A DNA stretch of 12,991 nt from Saccoglossus kowalevskii (GCF_000003605.2 NW_003119937.1:69877-82867), one strand, 5' to 3'; numbered from the stretch's first letter, positions 1-8,008 are shown. A program made the numbers and translations. Notes: generated from the sequence alone by a model not told the origin.

Positions 1-112
1 AAACATGTATTTCAAATTGTGTTTTTATTCCTCATGATTAAATTCAGGTTGGTGGGTAGGGGCCATTTGTTTTTCAAATATACTAAGTACAATATAAATC
101 AGTTCCACTTAC

Positions 113-210
113 CTTGTTCTATCTCATTTGATTGTGCTTTTTCCCGCTCCAAAGCAACTTTCAAAGATTGGGATACAGTCATTGGTAATTTTTTCCTAGG
201 TTCATCTACA
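113..210 (-). CDS. internal coding exon of an unrecognised host gene (98 nt, phase 2 to 1)
   Basis: On the minus strand this block is bounded by a T-rich acceptor (TATATTTTTTAG, AG at 212-211) and a strong donor (ACAAG|GTAAGT, 112 downward). One frame is open through it: VDEPRKKLPM, then TVSQSLKVALEREKAQSNEIEQ in two adjoining parts (TVSQSLKVAL and EREKAQSNEIEQ). The first base completes a codon begun by the 50-nt exon at 5821-5772 (AT+T, Ile), so the two fit without an extra exon. A second acceptor five bases further on (TGTAG|ATGAA) is possible but would not match that phase. The second half is rich in Glu, Lys and Leu and looks like an amphipathic helix or coiled coil. The next exon must lie beyond the left edge, since the exon ends with one base of a split codon. 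The product was not recognised. The open frame on the plus strand over 19-279 is the shadow of this exon. Confidence 0.7.
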
Positions 211-328
211 CTAAAAAATATACATAGACATTATCATTACTTGCTGAGAAAAAACAAAATGTTAGTCTACCACTTGTAATATACTTGTGTCTCACAATGA
301 TAGATTTGTTGAATTGGAGCAAGTTACA

Positions 329-575
329 ACAAGCAGCCTCTCGGCTGAGATAGCTCTGCTGTAAGCAATGCACATTTCTATTAAAGAATTAAAGATACAT
401 GTATCATCACAAAATGAACAAATCTGAGAGAGGTCCACCTGTATGTATAATATCAATCAGACATGTGTTTTTTTAACAAGAAGTTAAGAATATTACTTTT
501 TACCAAAAATGAAAAAAAAATCATCAAAATGAGAATATTGAAGATATCATGATAACAAAATGAACAAATCTGAAC
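329..575. repeat. repeat family D, copy 1 (partial)
   Basis: This stretch matches the block at 2662-3060. It opens with AAGCAGCC, then TAGCTCTGCTGTA at 351-363, then AATGCACAT, AACAAATCTGAGAGAGGTCC (412-431), a spacer, AACAAGAAGTTAAGAATATTA, a TTTTTACCAAAAATGA run, and a second AACAAATCTGA near 562-572. It has one full core unit and part of another, and it lacks the GACGACGACGG tail and the right inverted end seen in copy 2. It is therefore a truncated copy. The TAGCTCTGCTGT start corresponds to the left inverted end of copy 2 with one change. Confidence 0.75.
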
Positions 576-700
576 AAAATTAGATGGATTTACTGAATTA
601 GAGCCATGGTTATGACTATGACACTACAAAGAATGCTCAATTTTTTTTTTTCTGAGCACTAATATTAAAAAACTGGAAAAAATCAAGGATATAACTAGAC
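576..700. other. short AT-rich spacer, nothing recognised
   Basis: It contains an 11-base T run near 640-650 and no open frame, splice pair or repeat match that I could support. Confidence 0.5.
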
Positions 701-950
701 TGAGCAAGTAATTGACACATTTTCAGGTTCAGGGTGTTGCATAGATACTGATGTTAGCAAAACCTCGGAGAGCAAAGTACTGAGCAAGTTGTTGACACAT
801 TTTCTGGTTCAGGGTGTTGCATAGATACTGATGTTAGCAAAACCTGAGAGCAAAGTACTGAGCAAGTTGTTGACACATTTTCTTGTTCAGAGTGTTGCAT
901 AGATACTGATGTTAGCAAAACCTCAGAGAGCAAAGTACTGAAGAAGTTGG
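701..950. repeat. tandem repeat, three units of 78-80 bp
   Basis: Units start at 701, 781 and 859, each with TGAGCAAGT, and a partial fourth starts at 939. Each carries TTGACACATTTTC, GTTCAGGGTGTTGCATAG, ATACTGATGTTAGCAAAACC and GAGAGCAAAGTAC. The units differ at only a few positions plus a 2-bp deletion in the second, so the duplication looks fairly recent. The minus-strand open frame 1044-754 passes through it and repeats its own residues (VLLTSVSMQH twice) only because the DNA is repeated. Confidence 0.9.
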
Positions 951-1124
951 AATTAGCATAAACATATAAATGCTTGAATATTATGTTGAGTACTGTAACA
1001 TTTGTATATTTCTTTGTGATGATGGAACAGTATACTACACACATATGTGATTTGTGTCAACCACTCTTGTGAGCATGACATGTCTCATTACTGAGGTTTT
1101 ATTGATTGTATGAAAAATAAAGCC
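951..1124. other. spacer between repeats, nothing recognised
   Basis: AT-rich sequence with an AATAAA at 1116-1121. No coding or repeat signal was found that would make this a real polyadenylation site. Confidence 0.4.
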
Positions 1125-2281
1125 ATGCATGGCACAGTCCCCGTTAGTTATCAAATTTAAGATATATAGTTTTGTTTATAGTAATATAGCTGGAATATAA
1201 CCATGTCAGGAATATGATTTTTTTTAACATTAAAATGATCGACATTTGTATCTGATCATCAAACAAGTACTTGTCCATATTGAGAGATATTGCTCTGGAA
1301 CAGCATTCAAAATCAGCCATTTTGAATACATGTAAACATATATATAACATGATGTATAACAAATATATAAAATTTGAATATAATCAGTCAAAGCATTTAG
1401 GAGTCTCTCAAGCCCAATCATTAAAACAAAATGGCCACCAGTCAGCTATTTTGAATCCAAGTTGAAAAATAAAATGACGTGCATCAGGAATCTGTAATGT
1501 CTAATGATTGTTATACGTTTGAACAAAATCCAACCATTAATTCAAGAAATGCTTGATATTTGAGGATTTTTAGCACAAAAATGACCACCATTCGACCATT
1601 TTTAATAGGATCGTCAAACCAATATATCTGTCTATGACATGATGTATAAATATTTAAAATTTGAACAATATCAGTGGAAGCAAGTCGGAGATATGGCTCT
1701 AGAAGCCCATTCATTAAAACAAAATGGCCACCAGTCGGCCATTTTGAATCTAATCTGAAAAACAACATTATTTGCATCAAGGTCCTATAATGTCTAATGT
1801 ATACACCAAGTTTGAACAAAATCCATCTGTAAACAGCCGAGATATGCTTGATTTTTATGATTTTTTTAGCCCAAAAATGGCCGCCATTCAGCCATCTTGA
1901 ATCAGATTGTAAAACAAAATTGTGTGCATCAAGATCCTATAATGTCTAACGTATATACCAATTTTGAATCTAATCTGAAAAACAAAATTATTTGCATCAA
2001 GGTCCCATAATGTCTAATGTATACACCAAGTTTGAACAAAATCCATCCGTAAACAGCCGAAAAATGCTTGATTTTGTTGATTTTTAGCACAAAAAATTGC
2101 CGCCATTCGGCATCTTGAATCAGATCATGAAACAAATTAACGTGCATATGTATAATATCATGTATGATGTATGTGTGAAGATTGATTGTGATTGGTCCAG
2201 GCATTTCTAAGATACAGGTACATACGCACGGACACTCGCACACACAAACGAACGGACACATGAACACATGGAAGGGGACTA
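1125..2281. repeat. repeat family A, copy 1 (about 1.15 kb, with tandem core units)
   Basis: The first 68 bases (1125-1192) are identical by eye to 6714-6781, and similarity continues through most of the element. It starts near ACAGTCCCCGTTAG (1134 on) and ends near GAAGGGGACTAAAAAG (about 2271-2286), so AGTCCCC and GGGGACT form short inverted ends. The core is a set of units about 143-153 bp long, marked by a 19-bp box of the form ATGGC-N9-GCCAT at 1431, 1581, 1724 and 1877, with a decayed one near 2097. Two unit types alternate. The segment 1962-2065 nearly repeats 1742-1840, and TGCATCAAG recurs 68 bp apart at 1925 and 1993, so a local duplication occurred. The right end (2217-2270) is rich in CGCACGGACAC-like sequence. 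No transposase frame was found. Confidence 0.85.
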
Positions 2282-2422
2282 AAAAGAACAATGAACATTG
2301 CTAAATAACAAATACGGTTTCATAATGATGAACAGTGTCCAACAGGATTTGTAAAATTCTGCTGGTGAACTGCAATGATGGTTATATCAGGACTAAGAAG
2401 GCAGTAAAATTATGTACACATG
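2282..2422. other. spacer beside a LINE relic, nothing recognised
   Basis: AT-rich spacer. It may include decayed LINE sequence continuing on the minus strand after the endonuclease fragment, but no conserved motif such as SDH could be read. Confidence 0.35.
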
Positions 2423-2600
2423 TACTTTAAAGTAAAGAAATTTCTCAATGAGTTTAGATCCAGCTATTGCATAATCTACCATAATGATAACATGTGAAGT
2501 TACCACTACAATCACCTGGTATTCTGCCATTCAGAATTCTAACATCACAAGTTTTACATAGGTCTGTCAAAGTTTTACATAGGTTTATCAAAGTTTCACC
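2423..2600 (-). pseudogene. relic of a LINE endonuclease domain
   Basis: Read on the minus strand from 2600, one frame gives GETLINLC, then DLCKTCDVRILNGRIPGD and CSGNFTCYHYG. After a small deletion or frameshift near 2479 it continues as DYAIAGSKL and IEKFLYFKV. The order L-x-x-LCK, ILNGR-x-x-GD, G-x-FT, then (V)DY-x-I, then YFKV is typical of the C-terminal half of the APE-type endonuclease in many invertebrate non-LTR retrotransposons. A 21-bp tandem duplication (ACTTTGATAAACCTATGTAAA and its near copy) adds extra residues. The N-terminal catalytic part and the SDH motif are not visible, so this is a short dead fragment. The flanking AG and GT that would make it look like an exon are judged accidental. 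Confidence 0.65.
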
Positions 2601-2673
2601 CTGCATATTGGTTATAACAACCATTATTTCGGAATGTATCATTGATATCATTTTGAAAAGAAGCAGCCTGAGA

Positions 2674-3204
2674 TAGCTCCGCTGTTAGAAATGCACATGG
2701 CAATTAAAGAACAGAAGATATCATTAGAAAATGAACAAATCTGAGAGGTCCACATGTAGTACCTATATGTATAATATATCAAAGCAATTGAACTTGCGGT
2801 TTTCAACAAGAAGTCGAAAATATCACTTTTTACCAAAAATTACAAAAATATTCACCAAAATTAGAGAATTGAAGATATCATTATGAAATGAACAAATCTG
2901 AGAGAGGTCCACATGTAGTACCTATATATGTAGTATCAAAGCAATTGGACTTGCGGTTTTTAACAAGAAGTTGAAAATATCACTCTTTACCAAAAATGAC
3001 AAAAGTATTCACCAATATTAGAGAATTGAAGATATCATGAACAAATCTGAGAGAGGTCTACCCAAGGTACATATACACCAAGATCAAAGCATTCAGGCTT
3101 GTAGTTTTCAAGAAGAAGTCGAAAAAGTAAAACATTGACATGGACGACGACGGACAATCACTCATATGATAAGCTGCGCTCGACAAAGTCAACAGCGGAG
3201 GCTA
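2674..3204. mobile_element. repeat family D, copy 2: non-autonomous element with inverted ends and tandem core
   Basis: The left end TAGCTCCGCTGTT (2674-2686) pairs with AACAGCGGAGGCTA (3191-3204); the arms match apart from one extra base. Between them are tandem units starting with ATGAACAAATCTGAGAG at 2731, 2888 and 3037 (spacing 157 and 149 bp). Each holds GGTCCACATGTAG, TCAAAGCAATTGRACTTGCGG, AACAAGAAGT-GAAAATATCAC and CCAAAAATKACAAAA. The right part carries GACATGGACGACGACGG (3137-3153) and ATATGATAAGCTGCGC. There is no coding capacity, so any movement would need enzymes from elsewhere. The plan of short ends around cores of about 150-160 bp is like that of known bivalve minisatellite-bearing elements (the pearl/CvE group). 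Membership of that group is inference only. Confidence 0.75.
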
Positions 3205-3257
3205 ATAAAGTGGTATTAACTGGTATGCAAACATTCAACTGAATCAGGCAATATATT

Positions 3258-3281
3258 GACAGTCCCTGTTAGTTATCAAAC
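3258..3281. repeat. left piece of a third family A copy, cut by an insertion
   Basis: GACAGTCCCTGTTAGTTATCAAA matches the start of family A copies 1 and 2 (GCACAGTCCCCGTTAGTTATCAAA) with very few differences. The next bases of family A (TATAGTTTTGTTTATAG) are not here but resume at 5197, so an insertion sits between. Confidence 0.7.
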
Positions 3282-3742
3282 TACTGTAAAATACTTTATT
3301 TTCGCTTGGAAATAATTTTCGCTATTTTCGCTGAAGGAATGATTCAAATAAAATCCAGCGAATATACATTTTTTCCTATGTTTTACATTAAAGGGGAACT
3401 AAATAGAGCCTAATTTGGTGTTTGTATTTATCAAGTTATGTATATTGATTATAAATTTGAAAAAAAAAATTAAAAAAATTGATTATCTTCATAGTTGTGA
3501 TGATTTAAATATGAGAAACCATAAACCTGCGAAGGACTTCCATTTGCGCCATCTTGCCATAAAAAAAACGCCTTCATGAGGTATAAACAGGAAAGGTAAC
3601 AAAGCATGACAACGAAATAGTATCTGATTAAATATAAACAACTTAGGGAGCCATAGTTGGCAGGACTGGTGAATTGACTTCTAGTCTAGGTTGTTTTGAC
3701 TTTTACGTTAATGTTATTTACAAGCGTATCAACATACAAACA

Positions 3743-3985
3743 TTATATATGGATGTGCGATTGATTGAGACAGGCATTTTTCTTGTCCAACTGTTTCATA
3801 AATGCTATTTCCAGTACTGCACTGTGCGTGCAAATTATTTCAAAGTCTGGATGCTGGAGTATGCAATCTTGAGTTCGTAGGGTGGTGGTGGAAACATTTT
3901 CGTGAAATAAAACTATCAACCGAACAAGGGGCATCATCGACGATATACTCTCATCACTCACACTGGACTGATCTGAATCTTCACA
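3743..3985 (-). pseudogene. possible P2X7-intracellular-like domain fragment inside the transposon
   Basis: A minus-strand open frame contains TQDCILQHPDFEIICTHS and AVLEIAFMKQLD (core about 3865-3800). The pattern C-I-x-x-HPDF-x-x-x-C-x-x-x-x-VLE-x-A resembles the start of the P2X7-like intracellular or zinc-binding domain found in many stand-alone proteins of molluscs and cnidarians. The later landmarks of that domain (a YR-x-F segment, a WGxLG-like segment, an IPSC-like segment) were not found downstream, and the frame stops at 3743-3745. Upstream is a Ser/Asp-rich stretch (DSDQSSVSDES). The longer open frame to 4081 runs into the inner inverted repeat at 3989, so only the part below that is taken. 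The resemblance was judged by eye; it may be chance. Confidence 0.3.
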
Positions 3986-3988
3986 GTA

Positions 3989-4713
3989 TACCGTACTTCC
4001 CTGATCATCAGCCCGGAGGCATGAACATGTAACAATTTGACCTGAAACAACTTCCTTCGACCTTTGTCTTTCATTAACCAATCAAAATGATTATTGACGA
4101 AGATTTTTTAACGCAATGCGGAAGTGAATTACCGCAATGTTAAAATGTGATCTGTAGCACTGATTGCAACGAAAAAAAAACGATTTTTCCGCAATTTCCG
4201 AAATATAAATGACGGTTAATAGTAACTGTGGGTAAACTGAATGTGGAGTAAGAATTTAAACACCTTTCACGGTTGCCAACATGTCACATCGTTCAAACCC
4301 TAGGCCTTTCATGATAGTTTCAAAGTAAACCAGGTAACTACTTAACGATCACATTTTTGTCTTTTCGAAAGCTACTACCCAAAGAAATATGGATTACTCC
4401 AGTATCGCAACATCGGGGTTCATCCTGAGTAAATGACAGAATAGAAAGGATGTGAACATTGTGTACGTTTGCCATGTACTCTGAAATTATTGCGAGTTTT
4501 CTCATAAAAGCACAAACTAAACTACCGTGCCAATCACGATTATCATGAAATGAAACACACTTTTTACATGCATATTTTAAAGAATATCGTCGACGCCCAG
4601 TAAAAAAAATCTGGGCTTATAATCGTGAATGCCCTCAACTCGATAAATACCTAGTAAAAATAGAGGGATGGGCTTCATACTCGGGAGGGGCTTGTGATCG
4701 GGGAAGTACGGTA
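3989..4713. mobile_element. 725-bp inverted-repeat element nested in the larger one
   Basis: The left end TACCGTACTTCCCTGATCA (3989 on) and the reverse complement of the right end (4713 back: TACCGTACTTCCCCGATCA) match at 23 of 26 positions through AGCCC. TA at both edges would fit a TA target duplication with ends CCGTACTTCC. The right third has three spaced GGGCTT-x-x-x-A/C-TCG words (4613, 4670, 4688) and a GCCCAG/CTGGGC hairpin (4595-4616); these look like subterminal repeats. No coding frame was found, so this is a MITE-like element. It sits inside 3282-5196, so it inserted later or is an internal part of that element. Confidence 0.7.
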
Positions 4714-5196
4714 CTTTAACGCAACTGGGCTTCCACTCTCAGAATACTGTGGTTCAAACGCATAATGCTCTAACCCAAGTTCTAAAAAGCACATTGTGCA
4801 TATAAAAGTTGAGTTTATACTAGTAGTACACAATGCTTGGCAGCATGAACGGCTATGTACAATGGCGTATACAAATGTGATCAGATACTAGCTTTGAAAG
4901 TACCGGGATGTTAAGTATGTTTGTTCATTATTTATTCCCCTCCAAGAATGGCCTCCATGGTGTTAAATTGCAAGCACTTCAACGGCCTATCCAAGCTACA
5001 GTTATAATTAAAACAAAATTAAACCACTGCAATATTATTTCGAATACAGTTTAGAATATACACAACCATAAATTAAGGCCGCATTTAGGTTCAATTTAAA
5101 CTAGTCAAAAATCAGTGAAAATAAATTCCATACAAAACACCTAAAAAGTCTTTTCAGCGAAAATTAATTCCAGCAAAAATAAAGTATTTCACAGTA

Positions 5197-5310
5197 TATA
5201 GTTTTGTTTATAGTGATATAGTTGGAACATAAACATATCAGAGATATGGATCCAGAAGCTGACACACAGACACACGTCAATACACAAGTCCCTGTTTTCA
5301 AACTGCAAAC
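5197..5310. repeat. right piece of the third family A copy
   Basis: TATAGTTTTGTTTATAGTGA (5197 on) continues family A exactly where the left piece at 3281 stops, apart from a few lost bases at the junction. It then jumps to a CACACAGACACACGTC tail and AAGTCCCTGTTTTC, the family's other end. The tandem core is missing, so this copy is internally deleted. Confidence 0.7.
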
Positions 5311-5325
5311 AAATAAGAACTGAAA

Positions 5326-5508
5326 ATGGATATAAATAAAAACAAAATTGATGCCACTCAACCATTTTTGTTTGAATCTCAAAAAGGAAATCAATGTGAA
5401 CATGTAATATGCACGATCATGACACAAAGGTTGAATGAAACCAACCTGTTCATTTTAAGAGAAGAATTTCAATATTTGGAGGACAACTTGTCAGCCATAC
5501 TTGATTGA
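5326..5508 (+). CDS. small open frame of 60 codons, doubtful
   Basis: The frame begins MDINKNKIDATQPFLFES and ends NLSAILD, followed by an AATAAA at 5575-5580. Its composition is protein-like (acidic and amide residues, LREEFQYLEDNL as a possible helix), but I recognise no domain and see no promoter. It lies on the plus strand inside the intron of the minus-strand gene, directly after a family A fragment. It may be chance or the tail of a decayed element. Confidence 0.2.
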   Translation: MDINKNKIDATQPFLFESQKGNQCEHVICTIMTQRLNETNLFILREEFQYLEDNLSAILD

Positions 5509-5771
5509 ATGGTAATGAAAATCGATGTACATGTAAGTCATTATAAAGTACATGGTATGTGTTATGAAAAATACAATAAAAGTCACTATCACCATATTGT
5601 GTTAAAAATTATACAATATTTTGAGTAATTGTGCATCAATTATAATATCCACTTTTCACTCTGTTAAGGCTCTATTCCACATACACACTCTATACAGTTT
5701 ATTTTACGTTGCATGCATGATAGGTGAAAGAACACAAGGATCTAAACACACACCACATGCAATGTACTCAC
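5509..5771. other. intron sequence, nothing recognised
   Basis: AT-rich. The plus-strand open frame 5621-5827 crosses it but overlaps the minus-strand exon and has no recognisable motif. Confidence 0.4.
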
Positions 5772-5821
5772 ATTGGTCTTTGCATGGGTTCCAGTGGTTT
5801 CTGAACTACAACCTTTATTTC
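5772..5821 (-). CDS. internal coding exon of the same host gene (50 nt, phase 0 to 2)
   Basis: On the minus strand the acceptor is TTTTGTTCTTCACAG| (pyrimidine-rich, AG at 5823-5822) and the donor is CCAAT|GTGAGT (5771 downward). The frame gives EIKVVVQKPLEPMQRP plus two bases of a split codon. It starts in phase 0, which fits the end of the 84-nt exon at 6548, and ends in phase 2, which fits the exon at 210-113. A second frame is also open in so short a block, but only this one fits both neighbours. The product is unrecognised; the peptide is basic and Pro-rich, like a linker. Confidence 0.65.
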
Positions 5822-6547
5822 CTGTGAAGAACAAAACCAACATTCATGTAATTCAACTACATTTGGGTTTTTTAAATGGAGGTAAACTTAATTTTTTTAT
5901 TCCATTTTGATTTTTTATGAAAATTTCTGACACAAACCTAAAATAGCTGTTACACAAACATGAATATTTGTTTGGTACAAGCAAATTAATATTTAGAATA
6001 TTCTGAGCATATAACAATTGCATTATGGGAGGGAAATTCTAATTGTGCACTAGTGAGAATGATACTAAACACGACAGTTGCATTATGGCAGAGAATGATA
6101 TGAAACAGCTTTGTAAAAGAATTTAAATCATGGAATGACACACAGTAAACTTAACAGTTTACAGTCATGGCTGTATTACCCACTCACCACTGTGACAATG
6201 TGGATAATATTAGCCTTTTATCAGAAGACTATTATCAACCAGCTCTACCAAGGACTGATATCAGGTGATGACTTCATTATATAATACCTTATTGGATATG
6301 CATCAAACTTTACCTCATTAGCTATGCATCAAACCTTACCTCATTAGCTATGCATCAAACCTTACCTCATTAGCTATGCATCAAACCTTACCTCATTAGA
6401 TATGCATCAAACTTTACCCCATTAGCTATGCATCAAACCTTACTTCATTAGATATGCATCAAACCTTACCTCATTAGATATGCATCAAACCTTACTTCAT
6501 TAGATATGCATCAAACCTTACCTCATTAGCTATGCATCAAACCTTAC
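5822..6547 (-). other. intron (726 bp) carrying the minisatellite
   Basis: Bounded by GTAAGG after the 84-nt exon and TTCACAG before the 50-nt exon. The half away from the minisatellite (5822-6280) is AT-rich, with two CAGTTGCATTATGG/CAATTGCATTATGG words near 6017 and 6074, and holds no gene that I can support. Confidence 0.6.
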
Positions 6548-6554
6548 CTCATTA
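6297..6554. repeat. 26-bp minisatellite, about 10 units, overlapping a splice donor
   Basis: Units of TATGCATCAAACCTTACCTC plus ATTAGC repeat with exact 26-bp spacing; CATCAAA recurs at 6301, 6327, 6353, 6379, 6405, 6431, 6457, 6483, 6509 and 6535. A decayed unit precedes them (about 6280-6296). Variation is limited to a few positions. On the minus strand each unit reads TAATGAGGTAAGG followed by TTTGATGCATAGC, so the unit contains the donor of the exon at 6631-6548. The last unit (6535-6554) overlaps the exon end by seven bases. Confidence 0.97.
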
Positions 6555-6631
6555 TTCTTCATTTTAGCTTCCGGAGTTGTAGTTTCAGGCTTTGGTGGTT
6601 TCACATTGTTATGAGGACCTTTAGTACATCC
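6548..6631 (-). CDS. internal coding exon of the host gene (84 nt, phase 0 to 0)
   Basis: On the minus strand the acceptor is TTTCTCCTGGCTGTAG| and the donor is AATGAG|GTAAGG. Only one of the three frames is open: GCTKGPHNNVKPPK, then PETTTPEAKMKNNE. It is exactly 28 codons, so skipping it would keep the frame. The peptide is rich in Lys, Pro, Thr and Asn and is likely disordered. It joins in phase with the 50-nt exon. The donor is the first of about ten equal or near-equal donors created by the adjoining minisatellite. I do not recognise the protein. Confidence 0.72.
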
Positions 6632-6713
6632 CTACAGCCAGGAGAAATAATATTTACTTTGTTTTGATCCACATGATAAATAATCCTCAAAGCACAACAA
6701 TAAAATACAAGCT
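6632..6713. other. sequence upstream of the 84-nt exon
   Basis: It contains the acceptor tract of the exon (minus strand). A possible donor CAAA|GTAAAT at about 6656 would leave an intron of only some 24 bp, so it is not taken. Confidence 0.4.
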
Positions 6714-7600
6714 ATGCATGGCACAGTCCCCGTTAGTTATCAAATTTAAGATATATAGTTTTGTTTATAGTAATATAGCTGAAATATATTATATATAAAT
6801 ACAATATATAGGAATATGATTATGATGATTGTTTAACATTAAAATGATTGACATTTGTATCTGATCGTCAAACAAGTAGTAGTACTTGTCCATATTGAGA
6901 GATATTGCTCTGGAACAGCATTAATCAAAACAAAATCAGCCATTTTGAATACATGTATACATCTATAACATGATGTATAAGGAATATGTGAAATATGGCA
7001 CTGGAACCACATTCATTAAAACAAAATGGCCACCAGTCAGCCATTTTGAATCAGGTCTGAAAAATAAAATGACTTGCATCAGGAACCCATAATGTCTAAT
7101 GTATGTTGTAAGTTTGTACAAAATCCATCAATAAATCACAGAAATGCTTGATATTTGATGATTTTTTAGCACAAAAGTAGTCAAAATTCAGCCATTTTAG
7201 AATCATCAAACCAATATATGATAATGTACATGTATAATGAATATTTAAAATTTGAACATTATCAAAGCAAGTTAGAGATATGGCACTAGAACCACATTCA
7301 TTTAAAAAAATGGCCGCCATTCAGCCATTTTGAATCTCATCTGAAAAACAAAACGATTTGCATCAAGATCCTATAATGTCCAATGTATATACCAAGTTTG
7401 AACAAAATCCATCAGTAAACAGCCGAGAAATGCTTGATTTTGATGATTTTTCAGTACAAAATTGATGTGCATATGTATAATGTCACGTACGATGTATGTG
7501 TGAAGTTTGATTGTGATTGGTTCAGGCATTTCTAAGATACAGGTTCAAACCAACACACGCACAGACGTCAAAACATAAGTCCCCGTTTATCCCCGTATTG
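6714..7600. repeat. repeat family A, copy 2 (about 0.9 kb, with tandem core units)
   Basis: It lies in the same orientation as the copy at 1125-2281, with an identical first 68 bases and close similarity in the TTGAGAGATATTGCTCTGGA (6895 on), TATAACATGATGTATAA and ATAATGTCTAATGTAT segments. The 19-bp ATGGC-N9-GCCAT box is present at 7026 and 7310, with decayed or half copies near 6932 and 7177. It is one core unit shorter than copy 1. The right end has AAGATACAGGT, CACACGCACAGACGTC and AAGTCCCCGTT, then ATATGATAATAATAAC like the family D tail. It holds no transposase. Confidence 0.85.
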
Positions 7601-8008
7601 GCAGACGTTACACATATGATAATAATAACTGTATTGAAATCATATCTTTGCTACATGCAATATGATATTATGAGTCATCATGCACATTAACAACAAAAAT
7701 GGTTTCAAAGAACCGTTATTTTTGTACATTGATGTACCATTGCAAAAAAGAAACTGGATGCAGCAAAACCTAAATATGCATTCTGCATTCATTTTGTTGA
7801 TTACCGGTCCTACAGCATCCAAATATACATGAATCTTGCTGCGATTCCCTACATGGGAATGTCATACAAGTATATCCAGTATGAATCAGTATGGAGTTCG
7901 CCACGTATGCCGTGATTTTGGTACATGCCAAGTTTCCAGGCAGCAAATCCTGGCATGTGCAGCCCTGACTTTCTACTAGGACAGGGGTCAATTTATTTCA
8001 ACACTTAC
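7601..8008. other. region with overlapping open frames, origin unclear
   Basis: The part 7800-7991 is less AT-rich than its surroundings and is open in two minus-strand frames, one Cys-rich (GCTCQDLLPG...) and one reading LHMPGFAAWKLGMYQNHGI. It contains an 8-bp inverted repeat, ACATGCCA/TGGCATGT (7923-7930, 7951-7958). It could be a fragment of another dispersed repeat or a decayed exon. An exon here spliced to the block at 8009-8106 would need an intron of about 29 bp or less, which is too short. No function can be given. Confidence 0.3.

Larger units (their letters stand above)
3282..5196. mobile_element. 1.9-kb DNA transposon-like element with about 42-bp terminal inverted repeats
   Basis: The left end (3282-3323) starts TACTGTAAAATACTTTATTT and goes on TTCGCT...ATAATTTTCGCT. 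The right end (to 5196), read in reverse, starts TACTGTGAAATACTTTATTT and goes on TTGCT...TTAATTTTCGCT. The two arms differ at about 4 of 42 aligned positions. The outermost TA on each side may be a TA target duplication. TTTTCGCT-like words repeat just inside both ends, as possible subterminal binding sites. The flanks are two halves of one family A repeat, which supports a real insertion. The inside holds a smaller inverted-repeat element (3989-4713) and a fragment that resembles a P2X7-type zinc-binding domain. No transposase could be read, so it is non-autonomous or decayed. Confidence 0.8.
211..5771 (-). other. long intron (5561 bp) of the minus-strand gene
   Basis: It runs from the GTGAGT donor after the exon at 5821-5772 to the TTTTTTAG acceptor before the exon at 210-113. 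It holds nearly all the repeats of the left half of the window: the two family D copies, the 80-bp tandem repeat, one family A copy, a split third family A copy, a LINE endonuclease relic and two nested inverted-repeat elements. No further minus-strand exon with both good borders and matching phase was found inside it. The intron is inferred from exon phase and splice signals; no transcript evidence is available. Confidence 0.55.

Noticed and set aside
19-279. Plus-strand open frame of 86 codons
   Set aside because: It is antisense to the minus-strand exon 113-210, which has both splice borders and fits its neighbour in phase.
754-1044. Minus-strand open frame with an internal repeated peptide
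   Set aside because: The peptide repeat comes from the 80-bp DNA tandem repeat; no independent coding evidence.
2510-2600. Apparent minus-strand exon with AG and GT borders
   Set aside because: The encoded residues match a LINE endonuclease and continue past the supposed donor, so it is a retrotransposon relic.
5621-5827. Plus-strand open frame of 68 codons
   Set aside because: It overlaps the minus-strand exon 5772-5821 and has no recognisable domain.
6187-6226. Possible minus-strand exon ending in CACAGTG|GTGAGT
   Set aside because: Acceptor is poor and joining it to the 50-nt exon gives an immediate stop.
6297-6554. CRISPR-like array
   Set aside because: Units are contiguous 26-bp repeats with no spacers, in eukaryotic sequence.
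7770-7991. Cys-rich minus-strand frame as an exon of the host gene
   Set aside because: It would leave an intron of about 29 bp or less before the exon at 8009, and no donor in the needed phase was found; a second frame is equally open.
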